From positions 12,731,156 through 12,795,155 of the forward strand of contig NC_044990.1 in NCBI RefSeq assembly GCF_008728515.1: a stretch of 64,000 nucleotides of DNA, given 5' to 3'. The stretch is from Papio anubis. Its lineage: Eukaryota > Chordata > Mammalia > Primates > Cercopithecidae. Within the stretch, counting starts at the first letter, position 1, and every line of letters begins with the position of its first letter. Of the stretch, positions 56,597-64,000 are shown piece after piece. The translations under genes were made by a program, and so were the position numbers. The notes under the pieces are model-generated. The model did no database searches and was not told the DNA's origin. It saw only the letters and a list, made by a program, of their open reading frames with translations.

Positions 56597-57866
56597 GTAT
56601 AGAGCAGTAGTTTCCAGACTTTTTTCTTTCAGGAACTCCTTGTACTGTTAAAAGTTATTGAGGACTCCAAAGAGCTTTTGTTAATGTGGCTTATATCTAT
56701 ACATTTCCATATTATAAATTAAAAATGACAAATACATTTATTATTTCATTTAAATACAAAATAGTAAGTCCTTTACATGTTAACATAATAACATACTTTT
56801 AAGCACATAACTTTTCTAAAATGAAAATATTTTGTGAGAAAAATGGCATTGTTTTATATTTTTGTAAATCTCTTTAATAATTACCCTAATAAACAAATCT
56901 GCTGCACCTGCAGTTCATAAAATATGTTGCCATGGATGAAGTATATGAAGAAAATCTGGCCTCACAAATGTGTAGTTGGAAAAGGAAGAATCATTTTAAT
57001 AGTCTTTATACATATTATGGATATTATTCTTTGGGACTCTCCTAAAACTTGACAAGTGGCAGTTTCTTAAAGGTTAGTTGCAATGTGAAATCTGAACCCA
57101 TATCAGTGAACTTTTTGTACTCAGCTATAATAAAATCTGTTGGCACTTTGTACAGATCTTTTACATGTTCATGATTTCATTTGGAAATGCATTGATTATT
57201 TGGAAAGTATATATTCGTCAAGATATGCATATCAGCTAAATGATATATGTTCATTTTATGATGTCTTAAAACCACATTTATTAACATCACCAGTGACCTC
57301 ATCTGAAAATTGGGATACCATCAAGCTTAAAATGCCACATACATGTTGATATGGTTTGGCTCTGTGTCCCCACCCAAATCTCACCTTGAATTGTTACAAT
57401 CCCCAAATGTCAATGTGTCAAGGGTAGGACCAGGTAGAGGTAATTGAATCATGGGGGTGATTTCCCCCATGACTGTTCTCATGATAATGAGTGACTCTCA
57501 TGAGATCTGATGGTTTTGTAAGTGTCTGGCATTTTCCCTTGCTTGCACTTATTCTCCTGCTGCCCTGTGAAGGGGTGCCTTCTGTCATGATTGTAAGTTT
57601 CTTGAGGCCTCCTCAGCCATGCAAAACTGTGAGTCAATTAAACCTCTTTTCTTTATAAATTACCCAGTCTCTAGCATTCTGTATAGCAGCGTGAGAATGG
57701 GGTGCTGCTATAATGATACTCAAAAATGTTGAAGCAACTTTGGAACTGGGCAACAGGCAGAAAATGGAACAGTTTAGCAGGCTCAGAAGAAGACAGGAAA
57801 ATGTGGGAAAGTTCAGCGCTTCCTAGAGACTCGGAGGACTTAGAAGACAGGAAGATGTGAGAAAGT

Positions 57867-58160
57867 TTGGAACTTCCTAGAGACTTTTTGAATGGCTTTG
57901 GTCAAAATGCCCATAGTATTATGGACCATGAAGTCCAGGCTGAGGTGGTCTCAAAAGGTGATGAGGAACTTCTTGGGAACTGGAGCATAGATGACCCATA
58001 CTATGCTTTAGCAAAGACACTGGTGGCATTTTGCCCCTGTCCTAGAGATCTGTGGAACTTTGAACTTGAGAAGGATGATTTAGGGTATCTAGCAGAAGAA
58101 ATTTCTAAGTGGCAAAGCATTCAAGAGGAAGCAGAACATGAAAGTTTGGAAAATGTGTAG
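57867..58160 (+). pseudogene. Remnant 97-codon frame in the THE1 internal region
   Basis: The frame (MELPRDFLNGFGQNAHSIMD onward, 97 residues) corresponds to the 5' part of the THE1 internal sequence, which has gag-like ancestry in the MaLR group. It ends at a stop at 58158-58160. I infer decayed coding sequence, with no sign of function. Confidence 0.5.
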
Positions 58161-58661
58161 TCTGGCGATGTGATAGAAAAGAAAAATCCATTTTCTTGGG
58201 AGAAATTCAAACTTGCTGTAGAAATTCACATAAGTAATGAGGAACCAAATGTTAATCACCAAGACAATGGGGAAAATGTCTCCAGGGCATGTTAGAGACC
58301 CTCAGGGCAGCCCCTTCTATCACAGACCCAGAGGCCTAAGAGGGAAAAATGATTTTGTGGGCTGAGCCCAGGGACCCCCTGCTCCATGCAGCCTTGGGAA
58401 TGGTGCCCTGCATCCCAGCTGCTTCAGCTCTAGCTGTGGCTAAATGGGCCAAGGTACAGCTCAGGCCATTGCTTCAGAGGGTTCAAGCTTTAAGCCTTGG
58501 TGGCTTACCTGTGGTGTTGGGCCTGTGGGTGCACAGAAGTCAAGAATTGAAGCTGGGGAACCTCTGCCTAGATTTCAGAGAATGTATGGAAATGCTTGGA
58601 TGTTCAGGCACAAGTTTGTTTCATGGGTGAAACCTTCATGGAGTACCTCTGCTAGGGCAGT

Positions 58662-59096
58662 GTGGAAAGTAAATGTGGGGTTGGATCCCCCGAAGTCCCT
58701 ACTGGGGCACTGTCTAGTGGAGCTGTGAGAAGAGGGCCACTGCTCTCCAGACCCCAGAATGATCAATCCACCAACAGCTTGCCCTGCATGCCTGGAAAAG
58801 CCTCAGACACTCAAAACCAGTCTGTGAATTCAGCCAGGAGAGGGGCTGTACCCTGCAAATCCACAAGGGTGGAGCTGCCCAAGGCCATGGGAGCCTACCT
58901 CTTGCATCAGCATGACCTGGGTGTGAGATACGGAGTTAAAGGAAATCATTTTGAAACTTTAAGGTTTAATGACGACCCTATTGGATTTTGGACTTGCATA
59001 GGGTCTGTAGCCCCTTTGTTTTGGCCAATTTCTCCCATTTGGAATGGGTGTATTTACCCAGTGCTTGTATCCCCATTGTATCTAGGAAGTAACTAA
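58662..59096 (+). pseudogene. Second remnant frame (144 codons) in the THE1 internal region
   Basis: The frame MESKCGVGSPEVPTGALSSG onward spans most of the 3' half of the THE1 internal sequence. Overlapping frames at 58349-58728 show that the region is not held to one reading frame. It is probably a chance or decayed frame. Confidence 0.45.
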
Positions 59097-59829
59097 CTTG
59101 CTTTTGATTTTACAGGCTCATAGGCAGAAGCAACTTGTGTTGTCTCAGATAAGACTTTGGACTTGGACTTTTGGGTTAATGCTGGAGTGAGTTAAGACTT
59201 TGGGGGATTATTGGAAGGGCATGATTATGTTTTGAAATGTAAGTACACGAGATTTGGAAGGACCAGGGGTGGAATGATATGGTTCGTCTCTGTGTCCCCA
59301 TCCAAATCTCACCTTTCCCCACGTGTCAAGGGTGGGATCAGGTAGAGGTAATTGGATCATGGGGGCAGTTTCCCCCATGCTGTTTTCATGATAATGAGTG
59401 AGTCTCATGAGATCTGATGGTTTTATAAGCGCCTAGCATTTCCCCCTGCTTGCACTCATTCTCTCTCCTATTGCCCTGTGAAGAGGTGCCTTTTGCCATA
59501 ATTGTAAGTTTTCTGAGGCCTCCTCAGTGATGTGGAACTGTGAGTCAATTAAACCTCTTTTGTTTATAAATTACCCAGTCTCAGGCAGTTCTTTATGGCA
59601 GCCTAAGAACAGACTAATACACATGTTTTCCAAAATCAGCAATTAGAAAGCTAAAAATTTATCATTTGCATTAAGCACTGTACTCAAGTCTGAATACTAT
59701 AGTTTATGTATTGGTTATTCTTTCAAATTGAAATAGTATTCCATGCAAATGTGGCTCACAACTAACATTTGGCTGAGTGCTTTTCCTCGCGACATAATTG
59801 TACTGTGGTGTGCAGTAGAAGTGCTTTAG

Positions 59830-60345
59830 GTGCACGTGATGATTAACTTTATGTGTCAACTTGATTAGGCCACAGCGTGCCCAACTGTTTGGTCAAATAT
59901 TATTATGGGTTTTTCTGTGAGGGTGTTTCTGGATGAAATTAACATTTAAATAGATAGACTGAATAAAGCAGATTGTTCTCCCTAATGGGGGTGGGCCTCA
60001 TCCAATAAGTTGAAGACTTGAATAGAACAAAAGACTGACCTTTCCAGGAGTAAGAGAGAATTTCTCTTACCTGACAGCCTTCAAATTGAGACATAAGTTT
60101 TTTTCCTGCCTTTAAACTCAAGCTAAAATATTGGCTTATCCTGGATCTCAAGCCTGCTGCCTTGGGATTGAAACTAAACCAAGAGCTTTCCTGGGTCTCC
60201 AGCTTCTGACTGTAGATCATAGGACTTGCCTGTCTCTCTCTGCTTTCTCTCTCTCTCTCTCTCTCTCCCCCCCCCCCCCCCCCCTCTATACACACACACA
60301 CATCGTTATGGTTTGGTTTCTCTGGAGAAATCTAGTACAGTGCAC
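59830..60345 (+). mobile_element. LTR-like element nested in the hAT transposon
   Basis: It spans 59836-60339, starting gtgatgattaactttatgtg and ending ggagaaatctagtaca, with 'gggtgggcctcatccaataa' and 'tttctggatgaaattaacat'. This is a common primate repeat whose name I am not sure of. The direct repeat gtgcac is identical at 59830-59835 and 60340-60345. It contains a CT/C-rich microsatellite. Confidence 0.65.
60229..60303 (+). repeat. (CT)n, C18 and (CA)n microsatellite
   Basis: A CT run is followed by 18 consecutive C (60267-60284), ctctata, then a CA run. The other strand carries G18, which can form quadruplex structures. Confidence 0.92.
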
Positions 60346-60709
60346 TTCCTATTTAATTCCATAGAATATTAAAAATTCATGTATTTAGAGTTTAGATTTG
60401 ATAAAATTAATAACTTTTACTGTTTCATCAGGGATGTTCTTAAATAAAAGTGGTTTTTAAAATTTTTTACTATAACTGTGTAGCAGTAAAGAATAAAATG
60501 ACTACTAGTACAATTTTGGTCTGGCTAAGGCACTAGCAGTTTTAGCACACGTTGATTTTGCACTATTAGTAAAAATATTGATATAAGGAAAAAGGAAAAA
60601 AAAGTCTTTGTATTATTATAAAAATAGTTTTGACCTGTGGATCCCTAAAAGGGTTTTAGAGTCTCTCTAGGGGTCTGCAAACCATATTTAGAAAGCCAGT
60701 GGAATAAAG

Positions 60710-61421
60710 AAATACTCCTTTCACCAAAATTTCTAAGCTTCTTACTTGATAATTTGGACTTGCCCCAGCCATGTTCCCTGACAACATGGAAGAAACCGTC
60801 TGTAGTCAGGAAAGAGTGAGGCCAACACACAGGTCAGTTGAGCTGAGAGAAGAAGAGAGAGCTCTGATAACATCTTTTTCTGTCTTGGATTTAGCCCTGC
60901 CTGGAGCAAGATCTGGGCTTTCTGCTTAACAGAGCCAATGTATTCTCTCTTCTCTTTTTTTTTCTCTCTCTCTCTTTTAATCTAATCCAGTGTTAGGTTT
61001 CTTCTCCTTGTAGCCAAAATATTTCTATAAGATGGTCCCATCTCATTCACCCAATTTCTTCCTCTAATTTACTGTTCACCATAAGCTCTTCCAAGGTTTC
61101 CACCCACGGGTTTACTCTTCCCTTCACTTCTTCCTCACGTGGTTCTTCCTCTCCATGCCATACAACTTCTACCTGTGGCTGCCAAAGCTCTTGAAGACTT
61201 CCCTGATGTCTCCAGCCCACTCTGATGGCTCTTTTTTTTTTTTTTTTTTTGGAAATCTGTCAAGCTCCTATCAATAGAAAAGTTTTTAGTGGTAAATCAC
61301 TCTCTGGTTTTCTTTTCTAATGGGTTTTGGGCTTGTCATTCTAATTAGAATGTTAGTTTCTTAATGGAAGAGGTCCCATTTAAGTGTTCTTTGCATATCA
61401 CCGGGTATACTATAAGGAAAT

Positions 61422-61424
<3 letters not shown>
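60710..61424. other. Mostly unmarked, with a T tract
   Basis: CT-rich short runs near 60945-60978 and a T run of about 20 near 61231-61250. A faint L2-like pattern ('tccctgatgtctccagccca') is too weak to call. Confidence 0.35.

Positions 61425-61470
<46 letters not shown>
61425..61470. repeat. (TG)23 microsatellite at an Alu tail
   Basis: An uninterrupted TG dinucleotide run of about 46 bases, directly next to the tail side of the Alu at 61471-61756. Such tracts often grow from Alu tails and mutate quickly. Confidence 0.95.
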
Positions 61471-61472
<2 letters not shown>

Positions 61473-61756
61473 TTTTTGAGACAGAGTCCCACTCTCTTGC
61501 CTAGGCTGGAGTGCAGTGGCATGATCTTGGCTCACTGCAACCTCTGCCTCCTGGTTCAAGCAATTCTCCTGCCTCAGCCTTCCAAGTAGCTGGGACTACA
61601 AGAGCATGCCACCACGCCTGGCTAATTTTTTGTATATTTTGTAGAGACAGGTTTCACCATGTGAGCCCGAATGGTCTCGATCTTCATACCTCGTGATCCG
61701 CCCGCCTTGGCCTTTCAAAAGTACTGGGATTACGGGCATGAGTCACCGCACTCACC
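61471..61756 (-). mobile_element. AluS SINE (Sc-like)
   Basis: A minus-strand Alu ('tgagacagagtcccactctc', 'gcaacctctgcctcctggtt', 'cctcgtgatccgcccgcct'). The 'ctcgtgatccgcc' block fits AluSc or related. Its tail side joins the TG run, and no TSD is visible. Confidence 0.85.
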
Positions 61757-61984
61757 TGTAAACAACTTTTTTTAACCCAGGGGATTTTGTTTTTCTCACA
61801 TTTCTTAGAAAAATTTTTTCCTTAGTTGACTAAATGGAGAAATTACCTTTAGAACGTTATCCACAGGCAGCCTTCTGGAATAAAGAAAAGGTTTAGAGTA
61901 AATCATCTAATAGAACTACTGGCAAATCTCTATGGTTTCAAACTCATACAGGTGTTTAATATAATAATAAGTTGACGAATCAAA

Positions 61985-62185
61985 GGTAATAATAGCTGCT
62001 ATTTACCAAGTGACTTCTATGTGATAAGCTTAGATTCTTTGCATAAATTATCTTTAATTTCTACAATAATCATGAAAGGGAGATATTATTATCATTATCT
62101 CATAGCTGAGGATTGATCTGAAGAGCTTAAATAACTATTCCAAGGTGGCACAACTTACCAACTGGAAGTCAAGATTCATAAAGTC
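61985..62185 (-). repeat. MIR SINE
   Basis: 'ttctatgtgataagcttaga', 'gagatattattatcattatc' and 'tccaaggtggcacaacttac' are MIR in reverse order. Confidence 0.65.
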
Positions 62186-62239
62186 ATTGGCTTTAAGGCA
62201 TGTAATTGTTCCATTTACATATATTGTAAACACTCCCAA

Positions 62240-62340
62240 GAATAACATTGGATTCAACTGAACATTCATTTGTTGAATGCCTACTAATGTAAAGCACTGT
62301 ACTTGGTGCCACAAGAGATTCTGAAATGAAAAAAAGAGCT
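62240..62340 (-). repeat. L2 3' end fragment
   Basis: 'aacattcatttgttgaatgc' and 'ctactaatgtaaagcactgt' match the reverse L2 terminus. Confidence 0.6.
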
Positions 62341-62664
62341 AATGGTTTAGCTTGTTTATGTCTGGAGAACATTTTTCTCAGCAAGCAGTCAATAGTGTTG
62401 AACACATAAGTGCACAATCCTCATTAAAATATGGTGACCAGCTCCCAGGAAGCAGAAGGGAATGACATGTGCCTTGAGGATTCATTTTTATTGAAAAATC
62501 ATCTAAAAGCAGTACTCTTTAAATCTCTTTCTAAATTGATCTTGAAGACTACTGATAATGGAAGCAATTGCAGAGAAAGAATACCAGAACCATATGATGT
62601 GTAGAAGCAACACACACTTTGGAATCTGAAATAGGAGATTTTGGAAAGTGGGATAAGGTTCAAA

Positions 62665-62815
62665 TATATTAGACTATATCTTAGCCAGTTCTGAATCTCA
62701 GGTTTTCATCTGCAGATGCTATAATATGTGTCTCACAGGAATGTTGAACTGATTAAGTAAGTAGGAATAAAGAATATTGTTCAGATACAGAGTTGGTACT
62801 AAGTAGAAATCCCAC
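62665..62815 (+). repeat. Weak MIR trace
   Basis: 'ttttcatctgcagatgctat', 'ctcacaggaatgttgaactg' and 'gttggtactaagtagaaat' resemble a decayed MIR on the plus strand. Confidence 0.4.
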
Positions 62816-64000
62816 TACTTTCCCTCGTGAGCTCTTCAAATCACCTCTTAACAACCACAACCTTGGATATGAGAAAGGAATGTCTTGGTGCTAGCTGAAG
62901 GGAGATGATGGCCCTTTTCTCCAGCCTCCAATAAAAACCCAAGAACAACCTGTGTGGCATTCTTGCTTGGGCCAGTCCTTGAAAATCATGAGGGACAGGA
63001 TTTCACTCCTCCCAAAGTACCTTCCTAGGCAAATTCTTAGAAAGATTTTTTTTTTTTTTTCCTATCACAATGTAATTCCTATCAGAATATCTTTGTAATT
63101 TCCAGCCCTTGGTCGCAGAAGCTACCTAGAAAATATTTCATTCCTTTGTATGGGGAGACATTCAAATATTTGAAGCCATAAATCCGCTCCTATAAAAAAT
63201 TGGCTAAATAAACTCTTCTTTGACTGTGTAGAATAAATATGCATACAATTGTCTTTGAAGTCGTTAGCTCACATTGAAAAGAAGAAAAAGTTTAGAAGAA
63301 ATTAGATATATAATTTTGGGGGAAAATTTATCTACAATTTTAGCTCATAGTTTACAATTCCTATATGACTGGAAGGTATTTATTTTAGAATGGATGGATG
63401 TTCCTTATTAACCTGTAGGAAGGGTTTGTGAACATTTTGTTGGTCTGAATTATTAGGATCCCTAGCTGTCTAGATCTAGGCTGGATTTTGAGAAGTATAA
63501 AAGAAAAAAATTCCTCTTAGGAGTGTAGTGTTACTCTTTAAAAAAAAGGCCAGTGAATGAAAGGAAAACCCGGTCATTTCTCCTGGAAGCCTTTTAATAG
63601 TGACTCAGTGGCAATGTTGTGGTTGAAATTGTTGCTCCTAGATAATGGAAAAGTTAAAGCCGTCTTCTCAACAGTGACTAGAAAAATCTTTTAAATTTTA
63701 GAGATGTCATAAATATAGTCTTAAGAAAACTGTTGGGAAAATAGTATCTTGTTTTATTTGCTTATTTCCTGAGGAACAAAAATGATTGCTATTTTACAAC
63801 TTTATCCCTATAAAGTTGTAGCCTTCATGGTGACATAATTTCCAAAGTCAGCTAGAATCCCAAGAATCAAAGAAGAAGCTGAAATCTAATCACAGGAAGC
63901 AAATGCAACAGGCCAGTTGTATTTCTAGATATGTATTTCCAGACAGTTTTGGCTTGCCCAGTTCCCTAATTTTTCATACTTTTCTTTATTCATTTTTTGC
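62816..64000. other. No recognised feature
   Basis: AT-rich sequence to the window edge with a T18-like tract at about 63043-63060. No gene or repeat recognised. Confidence 0.4.

Larger units (their letters stand above)
57342..59626 (+). mobile_element. Complete THE1 MaLR provirus with both LTRs and a perfect TSD
   Basis: 5' LTR 57347-57700, internal region 57701-59274, 3' LTR 59275-59621. The LTRs start tgatatggtt, carry 'taattgaatcatgggggtga' or its variant, and have 'ttaaacctcttttctttata' near their ends. The target repeat catgt is identical at 57342-57346 and 59622-59626. THE1 elements are nonautonomous relatives of ERVL and carry no pol or env. The 3' LTR lacks about 20 bases present near the start of the 5' LTR. 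Confidence 0.93.
56597..60709 (+). mobile_element. Long hAT (Charlie-group) DNA transposon, split by two LTR elements
   Basis: It begins cagtagtttccagac at 56605 and ends gaaagccagtg at 60701. The body pieces are 56605-57346, 59622-59835 and 60346-60701, with 'gttattgaggactccaaaga', 'gaagaaaatctggcctcaca', 'ctcagctataataaaatctg', 'ttggctgagtgcttttcctc' and 'ttttgacctgtggatcccta'. The 8-bp flanks gtatagag (56597-56604) and gaataaag (60702-60709) agree at six positions, a decayed TSD. No transposase frame survives. Confidence 0.75.

Noticed and set aside
58349..59096. Overlapping frames of 93-144 codons as a possible gene cluster
   Set aside because: They fall in the THE1 internal region, which carries no functional gene. 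Overlap in different frames argues against coding constraint.
1..64000. CRISPR array, operon, prophage or other prokaryotic system
   Set aside because: There are no regularly spaced repeats, ribosome binding sites or dense genes. The Alu, L1, MIR and THE1 content shows primate nuclear DNA.
1..64000. tRNA, rRNA, snRNA or mitochondrial insert
   Set aside because: No stretch read as a cloverleaf, a known small RNA or mitochondrial coding sequence on inspection. A covariance-model scan and a mitochondrial alignment would settle this.

Overview
This is primate nuclear DNA, AT-rich and gene-poor. I find no protein-coding gene, exon, tRNA or rRNA I can support. The long reading frames lie in decayed transposons, simple repeats or unsupported chance stretches. 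The window looks like an intergenic region or part of a very large intron. Repeat names come from remembered family features, not from a database search.

The best species clue is a pair of Alu copies (8253-8546 on the minus strand, 40343-40645 on the plus strand). They carry the base changes I associate with the Old World monkey AluYRa group, and both are flanked by intact target-site duplications (TSDs). Macaque, baboon or a relative is therefore more likely than human or ape.

Layout. 1-5600: old LTR-like, L1 and L2 debris, one AluSc-like copy, and an L1 with a 5' inversion at 5045-5573. 5600-8240: mostly unmarked sequence with one MIR. 8253-16290: a young Alu followed by an almost full-length but dead L1, itself hit by a younger truncated L1 and an AluS. 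16290-28900: L2, MIR, hAT and MaLR LTR copies, a 227-bp inverted repeat at 20891-22100, and a MADE1 hairpin element at 25171-25249. 28900-36140: two Alus with clear TSDs, a TG-rich microsatellite, many MIRs and a long repeat-poor stretch (about 31740-33000). 36400-42530: LTR-like sequences, a MER5A with a perfect 8-bp TSD, L1 tails, and the second young Alu. 44540-46730: a stack of nested insertions, with an ERV-K solo LTR and a MER2 in an old L1 tail and a very recent-looking L1 tail inside the LTR. 47590-51870: old L1M sequence on the minus strand carrying a solo LTR. 53465-54240: MLT1 split by an L1. 56605-60701: a long hAT transposon split by a complete THE1 provirus and a further LTR-like element. 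The rest to 64000 holds an Alu beside a (TG)n tract, MIR and L2 traces, and unmarked sequence.

Nothing here works as a gene system. The content is a layered record of insertions, and many of the younger ones can be ordered by what interrupts what. The points most worth a second look are the inverted repeat with an Alu cut off at its edge, the L1 with a 72-nt A tail inside the ERV-K LTR, the MADE1 hairpin, and the repeat-poor stretch with an RFX-like motif.
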